Shown piece by piece: positions 25,714 through 34,985 of a DNA stretch of 64,000 bases. The stretch is from Gammaproteobacteria bacterium (GTDB lineage: Bacteria; Pseudomonadota; Gammaproteobacteria; Steroidobacterales; Steroidobacteraceae): the NCBI GenBank assembly GCA_017577615.1, contig PKRE01000002.1, positions 1-64,000 of the forward strand, written 5' to 3'. The stretch's first letter is position 1; each line of letters begins with the position of its first letter. The position numbers were made by a program, and so were the translations under genes. The notes under the pieces were generated by a model, which made no database searches, had not been told where the DNA came from, and was given only the letters and a program-made list of their open reading frames with translations.

Positions 25714-27222
25714 ATGAGCACGTTGCTTCTCGAAGCGTTGCGCAACAGCGCAGCGCGGAATCCCGGCGCGCCTGCGATTGTGTGGCGCAACACCAAGTGG
25801 TCGTACGCGGATCTAGTTTCGGCGGCCGCTCGGGTCAGCAACGTGCTCGCCGCGCGGGGTGTCCAGTCGGGCGCCCGTATTGCATTGCTCATGCGCAACT
25901 CGCCCCAGTACGTCGCCTGCTATTACGGGGTGCTGGGTGCAGGCTGCGCGGTTGTTGCGCTCAACTCTCACGAGCGTGCGAACGTGCTGGCGCGCCAGCT
26001 CGAGCACAGCGGTGCCGAGCTGCTCATTGCGGATCGCGATCACGTCGAGTTCGAGCCGCTGCGCCGTCTCGCCGCCGAGCAGGGCGTCGCGGTGATGCCG
26101 ATCAGCCTCGGGGACGACGAACATTCTCAGTCGTTGTTTGCACAGGAGTTCGGTGCGAGCGAGCTCAGCTGGGCACCGGCGGCACCGCAGGATCTCGCGA
26201 TGATCATCTATACCTCAGGCACGACCGGTCGTCCGAAAGGTGTCATGATCAGCCACGGCAACCTCGCCGCGAACACCGCCGCCATCATCGAGTATCTTGG
26301 CTTGCACTGCGGGGATCGTGGCCTGTGTGTGCTCCCATTTCACTTCTCGTACGGGAATTCGATGCTACATACGCATCTCGCGGCGGGAGCGACGCTGTTC
26401 ATCGAAGACAATTTCGCATTTCCACAGGTGGTGTTGCGCCGCATGCAGGACGAGGCGGTCACCGGGTTTTCCGGCGTGCCATCGACGTTTGCGCTGCTGC
26501 TCGGGCGCTGTCGCCTGCAGGACTATGATCTGTCCTCGCTGCGTTACATCACGCAGGCCGGGGGCGCCATGCCCCGTCCCCTGATTCAGCGCCTGCGCAC
26601 CGAGCTGCCATCGGCGCGCTTGTTCGTGATGTATGGGCAGACCGAAGCCACGGCACGACTCACCTACCTGGATCCGGCCGATCTCGATCGCAAGCTCGGT
26701 TCCGTCGGCAAGCCCGTCGCGGGTGTCGAAATTCAAGTCTGCGATGCCTCTGGACGTGAGTTGCCGCCCGGAGAGATCGGCGAGATACGCGCGCGCGGCC
26801 CAAACATCATGCTGGGATACTGGCGCGATCCGCAGGCCACACAACAAGTACTGCGGGATGGATGGCTGTATACCGGAGACTTGGGCCACAAGGACAACGA
26901 GGGTTTTCTGTATATCGACGGGCGCGCTGTCGAAATGATCAAGGTTGGTGCGTTCCGTGTGAGTCCACAGGAAGTCGAGGAGGTCATCGCCGCGTTGCCC
27001 GACGTGGAAGAGGTGGCGGTGACTGCGATTCCGGATGAGCTTCTCGGGCAGGCGATCAAGGCAGTCATCGTCCCGCGCGCTGGCAAGAAGCTAAACGTGC
27101 TTCAGATCAAGGCGCATTGCCGTGAGCATCTGGCCGCTTACAAGGTGCCAAAGGTCGTCGAGTTCGCAAGCTCGTTACCGCGCACTTCCTCGGGCAAGAT
27201 TCAACGATTCAAATTGGCATAA
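25714..27222 (+). CDS. AMP-forming acyl ligase (ANL superfamily)
   Basis: A 502-residue acyl-CoA/acyl-ACP synthetase. The P-loop-like A3 motif IIYTSGTTGRPKG is at about 165-177. A5 MYGQTEATARL, A7 GWLYTGDLGH and A8 near DGRAVEMIKVGAFRVSP follow, and A10 lysine is in RTSSGKIQRFKL. It adenylates a carboxylic acid and passes it to a thiol. The adjacent ACP is the probable acceptor. It resembles the exosortase-associated ligase (TIGR03098), but the pyridoxal decarboxylase often found with that one is absent here. Substrate unknown. Confidence 0.88.
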   Translation: MSTLLLEALRNSAARNPGAPAIVWRNTKWSYADLVSAAARVSNVLAARGVQSGARIALLMRNSPQYVACYYGVLGAGCAVVALNSHERANVLARQLEHSGAELLIADRDHVEFEPLRRLAAEQGVAVMPISLGDDEHSQSLFAQEFGASELSWAPAAPQDLAMIIYTSGTTGRPKGVMISHGNLAANTAAIIEYLGLHCGDRGLCVLPFHFSYGNSMLHTHLAAGATLFIEDNFAFPQVVLRRMQDEAVTGFSGVPSTFALLLGRCRLQDYDLSSLRYITQAGGAMPRPLIQRLRTELPSARLFVMYGQTEATARLTYLDPADLDRKLGSVGKPVAGVEIQVCDASGRELPPGEIGEIRARGPNIMLGYWRDPQATQQVLRDGWLYTGDLGHKDNEGFLYIDGRAVEMIKVGAFRVSPQEVEEVIAALPDVEEVAVTAIPDELLGQAIKAVIVPRAGKKLNVLQIKAHCREHLAAYKVPKVVEFASSLPRTSSGKIQRFKLA

Positions 27223-27231
27223 GGGGTTGTC

Positions 27232-28230
27232 ATGACGGTGCAAACGCAGGGTGCATTCACGGCACGTGTGCTCGATATCGACGCCGACAAGGTGATCGAC
27301 CAGATTTGCACGCGCATGCGTGAAATCCTCGCACGAGACCTGTCTCGCAGAGGTTTCGTCATCGCGATGTCGGGCGGTATCGACAGCTCGGTATGCGCCG
27401 CGCTGGCGGTTCGCGCGGTGGGCAAGGATCGAGTCTATGGTCTCATGCTGCCGGAGCGCGATTCATCCGGATTCAGCACCGCCCGCGGACGACTTCTCGC
27501 CGAGCACTTGGGAATCAAGTATGAAGTGTTCGACATTGGCCCCACCTTGGCTGCTATCGGCTGTTATTCCTGGCGCGACGATGCGATTCGCCGCGTGTTC
27601 CCGGAGTATGGCGAAGGCTGGAAGAACAAGATCGTCATCAGCGGGGGGCTCGAGGGACGGCTCAATCATTTTCAGCTCGTGGTCCAGGCGCCGAACGGCG
27701 AGATCAAACAACAGCGTCTCGGCTTGCGCGAGTACTTGCAGATCGTTGCAGCAACGAACTTCAAACAGCGTATTCGCAAGACGGTGGAGTACTTTCATGC
27801 CGACCGACTGAACTATGCTGTCATCGGCACCCCGAATCGCCTCGAGTACGATCAAGGTTTCTTCGTGAAGAACGGGGATGGCAGCGCAGACATCAAGCCC
27901 ATTGCGCACCTCTACAAGACCCAGGTATACGCCCTGGCTCGCCACATGAAGCTGCCCGAGGATATCTGCAACGCAACGCCAACGACCGATACGTACAGCC
28001 TCGCTCAAGGTCAGGACGAGTTCTATTTCGCCCTGCCGTATCAGAAGATGGATTTGGCGCTATGGGCCTATAACAACGGGCGCTCACCTGCAGAATTGGC
28101 CAGCGTCATCGGCATCTCCGAGGAGCAAGCGCAGCACGTATTCCGAGATATCAAGGCCAAGCGCCGCGCGACGAAGTACTTGCACTTGAGACCCTTGCTG
28201 GTCGAGGACGTAAAGGAGCTGGATTACTGA
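27232..28230 (+). CDS. NAD-synthase-like ATP pyrophosphatase
   Basis: A 332-residue protein of the NadE family. The PP-loop is MSGGIDSSVCAAL (about 46-58), and TPNRLEYDQGFFVKNGDGSADIKP-type residues (about 203-226) match the family core. The usual glutaminase domain is missing, so it would use ammonia. A segment of about 55 residues (about 105-160; SWRDDAIRRVFPEYGEGWKN) looks larger than in housekeeping NadE. It lies 9 bp after the ligase, in a cassette with an amidotransferase and ACP. It may amidate or activate an unusual carboxylate rather than make NAD. True NAD synthase activity remains possible. Confidence 0.8.
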   Translation: MTVQTQGAFTARVLDIDADKVIDQICTRMREILARDLSRRGFVIAMSGGIDSSVCAALAVRAVGKDRVYGLMLPERDSSGFSTARGRLLAEHLGIKYEVFDIGPTLAAIGCYSWRDDAIRRVFPEYGEGWKNKIVISGGLEGRLNHFQLVVQAPNGEIKQQRLGLREYLQIVAATNFKQRIRKTVEYFHADRLNYAVIGTPNRLEYDQGFFVKNGDGSADIKPIAHLYKTQVYALARHMKLPEDICNATPTTDTYSLAQGQDEFYFALPYQKMDLALWAYNNGRSPAELASVIGISEEQAQHVFRDIKAKRRATKYLHLRPLLVEDVKELDY

Positions 28231-28273
28231 CGCCGCTCAACGCGCGACGTTGCACCCGACAGTCTAGTCACCC

Positions 28274-29407
28274 GTGGAAGCGATCGTATTCTGGGCCTGT
28301 GCTTTCTTGATCGTGTATCCATACGCGATCTATCCGACTGTGCTCGTCTTGCTGAACAGGCTGCTTAAGCGGCGCGCTCATGTGGGAGATCCCGAGTACC
28401 TGCCGACGGTTTCGATCGTGTTGCCAGTGCACAACGAAGCGGTGCGCGTTGCTGAAAAAGTCAGAAACATTCTGTCCCTGGACTATCCGCTCGATAGACT
28501 GCAGATCCTCGTGGTCGGCGACGGCTGCACGGACGATTCGCTGCAGAGAGCCAAGGAAGCAGGGGGTGAGCACGTAACGGTCATCCCGCTTGCGGAAAGG
28601 GCAGGGAAGGCAGCGGCATTGAACGCGGGCGTCGCTCATGCCACCGGCGAGATCGTGGTGTTCACCGACGCGGGAATCCTCCTCGAGCCACAGTCACTAC
28701 GGCACCTTGTCGCGCATTTTGCAGACCCTGCTGTCGGATGCGTGTCGGGTGAGGACTACATCGAAGGAACGGCAAGTGAAGGACTGTATGGTCGACTCGA
28801 GCTGTTGCTACGACGTGAAGAGGCGCTGCTGCACTCGATTGCGGGCGCGAGCGGTTGTTTCTACGCGCAGCGCAGAATGTTGTGTGAGCCGTTCAAGGCG
28901 GGCATGGCGCCAGATTTTCTTTCCGTCCTGAACACGGTGCGACTCGGGAAGCGAGCGCTGGCGGAGCCGGCCGCACGCGGCTCAATGACCGCGACCTCGA
29001 GCCAGCGAGCCGAGTTCACTCGCAAGGTGCGCACTTTCCTGCGCGGCTTGACGGCGCTGTTCGGTAACGCAACGTTGCTCAACCCTTTGAAGTATCCCGC
29101 CTTTAGCTTCATCTTGTGGTCGCACAAGCTCATGCGATGGTTCGCGCCGCTGGCGATGATCGGCTGCTTGGTGACGAGCTTCCTGCTAAGCGAGCAACCC
29201 CTTTATCTCTCTCTGTTCATCGCCCAAGTCGCGCTCTACGGCGCTGCCATTGCGGGGCTGCGCTTCCCGACGCTGGCCGAGCGGCTGAGCATTGTGCGGT
29301 TGAGCGCATTCTTCCTGCTGGTCAATGCGGCAGCGTTGAAGGCGCTGACCCTCTGGGCGCTTGGCACGCGAATAGAGGTGTGGCAGCCGACGCGACGGCC
29401 GCACTAG
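28274..29407 (+). CDS. Membrane glycosyltransferase, family 2
   Basis: A 377-residue enzyme. One N-terminal membrane helix (about 3-25) precedes a GT2 domain (about 45-260; PTVSIVLPVHNEAVRV, then VVGDGCTDDS and VVFTDAGILLEP). Three or four C-terminal helices follow (about 275-365). A processive or bactoprenol-linked transferase at the inner membrane is likely. The start is GTG 28274. It precedes a GT4 gene with a short gap. Donor and acceptor are not predictable. Confidence 0.87.
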   Translation: MEAIVFWACAFLIVYPYAIYPTVLVLLNRLLKRRAHVGDPEYLPTVSIVLPVHNEAVRVAEKVRNILSLDYPLDRLQILVVGDGCTDDSLQRAKEAGGEHVTVIPLAERAGKAAALNAGVAHATGEIVVFTDAGILLEPQSLRHLVAHFADPAVGCVSGEDYIEGTASEGLYGRLELLLRREEALLHSIAGASGCFYAQRRMLCEPFKAGMAPDFLSVLNTVRLGKRALAEPAARGSMTATSSQRAEFTRKVRTFLRGLTALFGNATLLNPLKYPAFSFILWSHKLMRWFAPLAMIGCLVTSFLLSEQPLYLSLFIAQVALYGAAIAGLRFPTLAERLSIVRLSAFFLLVNAAALKALTLWALGTRIEVWQPTRRPH

Positions 29408-29428
29408 TGGCAGACATTGGCGACGAGC

Positions 29429-30595
29429 ATGAACGCTTCTGTGGTTCCAGACGAAGCAAGACGAAGGGCGCGGTTACCGATTCGCGTGCTGCATCTACGC
29501 GACTCGCCATGGGTCGACGGTCCGGGCCGCACCATACTCGAGACGGGGAGTCACCTGGATCCGAACCGCGTCGAGTATCACATCGGTGTGCTGGTGTCCG
29601 ACGAACGGGGCCAGCACCCGCTGGTCGACGCTGCGCGAGCCCGAGGCCTGAGCGTGTTGGCGTTACCGGATCCAGGCGGATTCGGCGGCTCGCTCGTGCG
29701 TCGAGTCATCGATGCGATCGATCGATTGCAGATCGACATCGTCCACACAAGCGAGTTTCGTACCAATCTGATCGCGAAGCTTTGTTCTAGGAAGCGCCGG
29801 TTCGTGCACGTGGCCACCGCTCACGGCTGGATCGCGAACACGCTGAAACGTCGCTTGGTGCGCTTCGCCGACAAGTTTCTGCTCGGCCGGTGCGATCACG
29901 TCGTGCTCGTTTCGGAAGCGACGCGAAGGCTGGTGCCACGTTGGTGGCTCCCGGATGCGCGGGCGACCGTGCTGCATAATGCGCTTGTGCTCGGGGCCTA
30001 CGGTCGAGACGTCGTCACCGCACCGAGGAAAGCGGTCGATACGAGAGGGGAGGTCGTATTGCTCAACGTGGGACGTCTCTCGCCGGAGAAAGGGCAAGAG
30101 ATGTTGCTGCGCGCGTTGCATGCCCTCACGCCGAAATGGCCAAATGTGCGTCTCAAGTTCGCCGGAATCGGCCCACTCGAGGCACACCTGAAATCCATTG
30201 CGCAAGAGCTTGGCTTGGCGGATAGAGTGGAGTTCCTGGGGTTCGTCAAGGACATGCCCAAGCTTTACGCGGAGGTCGACCTCGTCGTCCAGAGCTCGTA
30301 CACGGAAGGTCTTCCCAACGTCATTCTCGAGGCCGCTTACTTGCGCGTGCCGATCGTGGCGACTGCCGTAGGCGGCACGGCGGAAGTCGTGCGGCACGGA
30401 TACTCGGCGTGGTTGATTGAGCCGCGGCTCGAGGCGTTGATCGGGGGAATCGATGCGTTCCTATCGAACCCGGCGATGTTCGTGCATTATGCCGAACGGG
30501 CGCATGCGGACATCGTCGAGCGCTTCTCGTTCGACGCACGGACCGAGCGGCTGACACAGCTATACGAGTCGCTGCTTGCGAGAACACGACCGTGA
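29429..30595 (+). CDS. Glycosyltransferase, family 4
   Basis: A 388-residue GT-B enzyme. N-terminal PIRVLHLRDSPWVDGPGRTI carries the acceptor-side loop. The donor domain begins near LNVGRLSPEKGQEMLLRALH (about 210). The retaining-GT4 signature EGLPNVILEAAYLRVPIVAT is near 294. ATG 29429 is preferred to TTG 29417. It overlaps the polymerase gene by 4 bp (GTGA). It adds a sugar to the lipid-linked repeat in the cytoplasm. Confidence 0.9.
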   Translation: MNASVVPDEARRRARLPIRVLHLRDSPWVDGPGRTILETGSHLDPNRVEYHIGVLVSDERGQHPLVDAARARGLSVLALPDPGGFGGSLVRRVIDAIDRLQIDIVHTSEFRTNLIAKLCSRKRRFVHVATAHGWIANTLKRRLVRFADKFLLGRCDHVVLVSEATRRLVPRWWLPDARATVLHNALVLGAYGRDVVTAPRKAVDTRGEVVLLNVGRLSPEKGQEMLLRALHALTPKWPNVRLKFAGIGPLEAHLKSIAQELGLADRVEFLGFVKDMPKLYAEVDLVVQSSYTEGLPNVILEAAYLRVPIVATAVGGTAEVVRHGYSAWLIEPRLEALIGGIDAFLSNPAMFVHYAERAHADIVERFSFDARTERLTQLYESLLARTRP

Positions 30596-31953
30596 GACCA
30601 CGCAAACGAGAGCTCACACCGGAAGAGGCGGAGAAGCGCACCAGAATCCTGTATTGGTGGCTGCTCGTCGTCATCTTCTTCGAGTATGCCCGCCCGGCAG
30701 CGTATTTCGCGCCACTGCGCATTCTTCCGCTGAACAGCCTGCTGCCGCTGTCTCTCTTGATGGTGACGTTCTTTGCGCGTGGGCTGCGGCCATGGACAAA
30801 GATCTTCGAGGACAGCCTCACGAAGTGGCTGTTCATCTATGTCGGCGCCGTCTTTCTGTCCATGATGTGGGCGAGCGTGCAAATGTACGCCTTCAACATC
30901 TTCAAGACGGTGCTCGGCTATCTTTTCATCTTCATCATGATTGCGCGCATCGTGACGACCCGTCAGCGCCTGTACGGCGTGTTCGGCACGCTGATCGTCG
31001 CGCACTTGTTCTTGATCGTGATGAATCCGGCGATCGTGCTCAATCCAGCGGAACGCAACTACATCGTCGGAGGTACGTTCCTGGGCGACGGTAACGACTT
31101 CGCGCTGTCGCTGTGCATCCTGCTGGGATTGAGCGTTCAGCTCGCGAACGCTGCCGAATCCAAGAGGAAGAAGATATTTTATTGGGGCGTCCTCGGGATC
31201 CTGGTGCTAGCTGTCATCGGTACGCAGTCGCGCGGCGGAACGCTAGGGATGGCGGCTGTGTTCGGCTACTTGTGGTGGCGAAGCCCGCGTAAGGGGCTCG
31301 GCGTCCTCGCGATTGGAATCGCTGTCGTCGGAATCTTGCTGTATGCGCCCGATGTGTACTTCGAGCGGATGAGAACCATCGTCAATCCGCAGCAGGAAAG
31401 CTCGGCGGAAGGGCGTCTTCAAGCCTGGAGAGCGGGCATCAACATGGCGCTCGATAATGCGCTCGGCGTCGGGGCAGGCAACTTCCCGCACGCATTTCCG
31501 AAGTACCGCTCTGCTACCGCGCCGGTACGGTGGATGACCGCACACTCCATGTATTTCTTGATCTTGGGTGAGCTCGGTTTCCTGGGTTTGCTGTTGCTGT
31601 TGAGGCTCGTATTCGGTAATGCGCTCGCGAACGCGAAGTTACGCGAACGCATCGCGCAGGAGCAGATCGATCCAGCACAACGGGATGCAAGCATTCGCCT
31701 GCTGAACAATACGAACGCCAGCGTCGCTGGCTTTGCCGTTGCCGGGGCGTTTCTCTCAGTCGCCTACTACCCGCATGTGTTCGTGCTCGGCGCCTTGCTG
31801 CTATGCGCTCGTTCGATGGTGGCTGAGTCCGCAGGCTTGAGCCTGGCAACCGCGAAGGCGCGTCTGCCTGCGAGGCGGCGTGCGCTTGCTCATGAAGGCG
31901 AAGCCCGACCTGTACAGAGTTTTTCCTCGAGCAGGCGCGCTGCTTCTCGCTAA
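30592..31953 (+). CDS. O-antigen polymerase/ligase-like membrane protein (Wzy/WaaL type)
   Basis: A 453-residue protein with about ten to twelve hydrophobic helices and a large periplasmic loop (about 255-330) bearing the Wzy_C/O-ligase features SSAEGRLQAWRAGINMALDN and GVGAGNFPHAFPKY. It resembles the exosortase-A-associated O-glycosylation ligase class (TIGR03097). In a Wzx/Wzy locus it would either polymerise repeat units or ligate glycan to an acceptor. It is the only Wzy-type candidate in the window. The C-terminal 40 residues are basic and cytoplasmic. Confidence 0.85.
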   Translation: MRPRKRELTPEEAEKRTRILYWWLLVVIFFEYARPAAYFAPLRILPLNSLLPLSLLMVTFFARGLRPWTKIFEDSLTKWLFIYVGAVFLSMMWASVQMYAFNIFKTVLGYLFIFIMIARIVTTRQRLYGVFGTLIVAHLFLIVMNPAIVLNPAERNYIVGGTFLGDGNDFALSLCILLGLSVQLANAAESKRKKIFYWGVLGILVLAVIGTQSRGGTLGMAAVFGYLWWRSPRKGLGVLAIGIAVVGILLYAPDVYFERMRTIVNPQQESSAEGRLQAWRAGINMALDNALGVGAGNFPHAFPKYRSATAPVRWMTAHSMYFLILGELGFLGLLLLLRLVFGNALANAKLRERIAQEQIDPAQRDASIRLLNNTNASVAGFAVAGAFLSVAYYPHVFVLGALLLCARSMVAESAGLSLATAKARLPARRRALAHEGEARPVQSFSSSRRAASR

Positions 31954-31971
31954 GTCTGCGGGTTGTCAGCC

Positions 31972-33243
31972 CTACGCACAGGGTCGCTCGGCAAGCGGCT
32001 GACGAAAGTCCAGCGAGTCTTCGCGCGACGCTACGGGCAGCGGCCGCACGGCAGCGCGTCGAATCTCTTCCCAGAGGAAGGGCAACAAGAACCAGGCGAT
32101 GATCCACGGCGAGTACGCTTGTAACCAGCGCAGGAAGCTCATGCCGAGTCCTGGGACGTAAGACTCCACGGAGGGCGGCAGGAACAGGAAGACGGCGAGC
32201 AAGGGTACACTCGGTCCGATCTTGACGTGTCGAAGCACGAATAGCGTGGGGATCAACAGAAGGATGTAGGTGTAGTCTTTGACCCTCGGCATGGTCAACG
32301 TGAATAGCACGCAAGCGAAGTAGATCAGCAGCTTGGGATCGACCGAGCTGAGGCGTTCTTTGTACTTGAGCCATGCAAATAACACGGCGATTCCGACGGC
32401 TGCTACGTACAGGAGATAGACTGAATTCACGAAGGTGGCCGTGAGCGGGACGCCCAAGCTGGCAAGAAAGGCAGCCGCGTCGCGCAACATGGCAAGGCTG
32501 CAAGGATTGATCTCGCCGCGCTCATCAAGGTTTGGATTGCTCGAGCCCAACGCCCGCAAATACTGCTCGCTCATTTCCGGCATGAGCACGTAGTTAAGCG
32601 CAAGGAGTACGGTGAACAGTGCTAGCGATGCCACGAAGGGCCGCCAGCTTCGCGCTGGTCCGCAAATTAACAGCAAACCCAAGAACACGACGGGCATGAG
32701 CTTTGCTTGAGCCGTCACCGCAATGATGGCTCCCGCAACATAAGGGCGCTGTATCAGGATGCAGTAAAAGGCAGCCCAGAGGCCAAGCTGCTCGAAGATG
32801 GCGATGTTGCCGGCGGTGATGTCGCGCAACAAGGCAGACTTGAACGCGAACAGGAAGAACAGCGCTAGAGGCCATTTCACGTGCAGACGCTCGAAATGAC
32901 GATGCCACAAGAGCAGCAGCGCACCTAGGGCTCCCAGCTTGAGGACGAACCAGAGAAGGTGTGCCGTCGAATAGGGAAGATTCGATAGCGGCTTGAACAC
33001 ATAAAGCAGGAGTGGCGGATATAGGTACGACAACGCGGGTGGGATGGCGAGAGCCGGCGAATTCTTCTCGTAAGGATTTACGCCATTCTCGAGCGCAGCC
33101 GGTGCCGCATGGAACACCCGTAGATCCCATTGATACTGCTCGCCGATGGCGATCCGAACCAGCACCGCCGCAATGAGCGCCCACACGGCAACAGTGAAGA
33201 ACGCCGATGCACGCGCCGTCAGTCTTTCCTTCGTCACAAGCAT
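31972..33243 (-). CDS. GT87-type membrane mannosyltransferase-like protein (copy 1)
   Basis: A 423-residue integral membrane protein of the DUF2029/GT87 family, with about ten helices. The first periplasmic loop carries QWDLRVFHAAPAALENGVNPY (about 37-57; the Asp of WDL is the family acidic residue), followed by LSYLYPPLLLYVFKPL. GT87 enzymes use polyprenyl-phosphate mannose and transfer to acceptors on the periplasmic side. It is the second of two adjacent minus-strand GT87 genes and is convergent with the polymerase gene. Confidence 0.8.
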   Translation of the reverse strand: MLVTKERLTARASAFFTVAVWALIAAVLVRIAIGEQYQWDLRVFHAAPAALENGVNPYEKNSPALAIPPALSYLYPPLLLYVFKPLSNLPYSTAHLLWFVLKLGALGALLLLWHRHFERLHVKWPLALFFLFAFKSALLRDITAGNIAIFEQLGLWAAFYCILIQRPYVAGAIIAVTAQAKLMPVVFLGLLLICGPARSWRPFVASLALFTVLLALNYVLMPEMSEQYLRALGSSNPNLDERGEINPCSLAMLRDAAAFLASLGVPLTATFVNSVYLLYVAAVGIAVLFAWLKYKERLSSVDPKLLIYFACVLFTLTMPRVKDYTYILLLIPTLFVLRHVKIGPSVPLLAVFLFLPPSVESYVPGLGMSFLRWLQAYSPWIIAWFLLPFLWEEIRRAAVRPLPVASREDSLDFRQPLAERPCA

Positions 33244-33294
33244 TCTGCAAGACGTCCCATCTGCTGCGGTGGGTCTACCCTGGATATCGTGCCG

Positions 33295-34653
33295 TCATGT
33301 AACGTGCCGGTCCGGCACCGCTCCCCCTGCGAATGCAACGTCGGATGGTATTCGAGACGAGAGACTGACGCGAGCCAGCATCAGAGCGAACGTCATCATA
33401 CAGGCGGCTAGGAACAGGTAGGAGACACCGAAGTGCACATACCATCCCTTTTCACCGAACGAGGCCGGAGGCATCAGGATCGGGGGCAGTGTGAGCACGA
33501 CGCCAACGAGCCCCAGCCGCGCGGACGATCGCGCGAGAGTGAGGCGCTCGCGCGCGGCCAAGAACAGCGCTGCTGGAACGAGGAGCCAGCAATAGTAGTG
33601 CGACCAGCTTAGCGGGCTGAGCACGCAAGACAGCACGAGCACCAGCGAGAATTCGATCGCCGTACGAGTCTGGAGCAGGTTGCTGGAGTGGGGATGAATA
33701 GCGGGACGCAGGACGACTGCCGTGAAAATGGCCAGAAGCGTCAGGCAGAGTACCGTGCTCAAGACTCGCACGGTCGAGGACAGCTCCACCGGGCTCCAAT
33801 TCGTCAGGACGGTTGAGTCGAAGATCATTCGTCCGAGAAAAGCCCGAACCGATTGGACGTTGAACGCCAGTACCTGCCCAGTCGAATAGGGGGCAAGCAC
33901 CTCCTCATACCAAGTCAAGTGCGCAGACCAGCCAAAAACCAACAAAGAAGACAAGACAACCGCCACGCACACCGTTGCTCCGCCGGCAAGCAGTTGCCAT
34001 TGGCGACGGAGGATGGCGTACGCCCCAAACAAGAGCAATGGCAGCTTGATAATTGCGGCAAAGCCGAGCAAGGCGCCGGCGAGGAATTCGCGCCTGTGGC
34101 GTAGCGACAGCAGCGCCCCTACGAGCAGCAACAGCACGATATGGCTGGTGTTGCCCTCCTTGACGCTATTGTGCAAGGGCCCGCACGCGGCAAAGAGCAA
34201 CAGCAGAAGCATTCGCTCGCGCCGCTGCAAGTCGAAGCAGACAGACAGCCCGTACCACGCAACGAGGATCGCCAGCAAGCCGAGCGCTGTGAATACGATA
34301 TCGGCTCCCCGACTCGGGAGCATGGCCAGTGGCGCAAAGAGGTAGGCGACCACGGGCAGATTGACGAAACCGTCGACGCCGCGTTGCAGCTCGGCGATCA
34401 GCTCGGCGGGTCCGATGCTGACCGCTTGACCGGCACGAAAGTAGGCCGTGCGAAAGTCCTCCAGCACACGTGGAGGCTCCGATACAACAAACGTAAAGAA
34501 GGCGAGCACACCAACCGAGAGCAGTTGTGCCAACAGCCAATGCCTCGAAGAGGTGGCGCGGGGTGGCAGTGTGCTGATCAGGTACGCGCAGGCTGCCAGG
34601 AGCAGCCCGTGTAACAGATAAGCGTAACCGGCATCGATCGCCAGCTGGGGCAC
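33295..34653 (-). CDS. GT87-type membrane glycosyltransferase (copy 2)
   Basis: A 452-residue polytopic protein with about ten to eleven helices and the GT87 loop pattern (LEDFRTAYFRAGQAVSIGPA, then FVNLPVVAYLFAPLAMLPSR). It precedes copy 1 by about 50 bp on the same strand, so the two are probably one transcript. It is divergent from copy 3 across a 332-bp gap. Sequence differs clearly from copy 1, so this is not a recent duplication. Donor presumed polyprenyl-phosphate sugar. Confidence 0.78.
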   Translation of the reverse strand: MPQLAIDAGYAYLLHGLLLAACAYLISTLPPRATSSRHWLLAQLLSVGVLAFFTFVVSEPPRVLEDFRTAYFRAGQAVSIGPAELIAELQRGVDGFVNLPVVAYLFAPLAMLPSRGADIVFTALGLLAILVAWYGLSVCFDLQRRERMLLLLLFAACGPLHNSVKEGNTSHIVLLLLVGALLSLRHRREFLAGALLGFAAIIKLPLLLFGAYAILRRQWQLLAGGATVCVAVVLSSLLVFGWSAHLTWYEEVLAPYSTGQVLAFNVQSVRAFLGRMIFDSTVLTNWSPVELSSTVRVLSTVLCLTLLAIFTAVVLRPAIHPHSSNLLQTRTAIEFSLVLVLSCVLSPLSWSHYYCWLLVPAALFLAARERLTLARSSARLGLVGVVLTLPPILMPPASFGEKGWYVHFGVSYLFLAACMMTFALMLARVSLSSRIPSDVAFAGGAVPDRHVT

Positions 34654-34985
34654 GTTCCCTATCCTACTGTGGGCTCAAGAGTTCATAAAAGAGCGTTTCA
34701 ATTCTGGCTCAAGTAAGCGTCCGTCAAGCCTACGCTGTTCACACTTATACGAGCAGACGCTGGGCGAAACGCACGGTGTACCGTTCCGATGCCCACGACG
34801 TCCCAGCTGTAAGCTTTCTCGACGGCCGAAAGAGTGGTGGGCGAGATGTCAAAAGTGCTACCTATGGCCTCGAAGTCATAGGCCGGTCGCATGATAACCT
34901 CCCGCTCCTCCATGAGTGCGCGACAGCCGGCGGCTCGCGTGCATCAAAGGTTGCCCCATTGACCTGAAAGAACGAGGAAGCCCTG
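34654..34985. other. Divergent intergenic region between GT87 copies 2 and 3
   Basis: About 330 bp that should hold promoters for both directions. A 71-codon open frame exists on the minus strand (34698-34913) but has no recognisable features. No sigma-54 consensus or terminator was found. Confidence 0.35.

Noticed and set aside
34698..34913. 71-codon minus-strand frame between GT87 genes
   Set aside because: No ribosome binding site, motif or hydrophobic segment was recognised; the position fits a promoter region.
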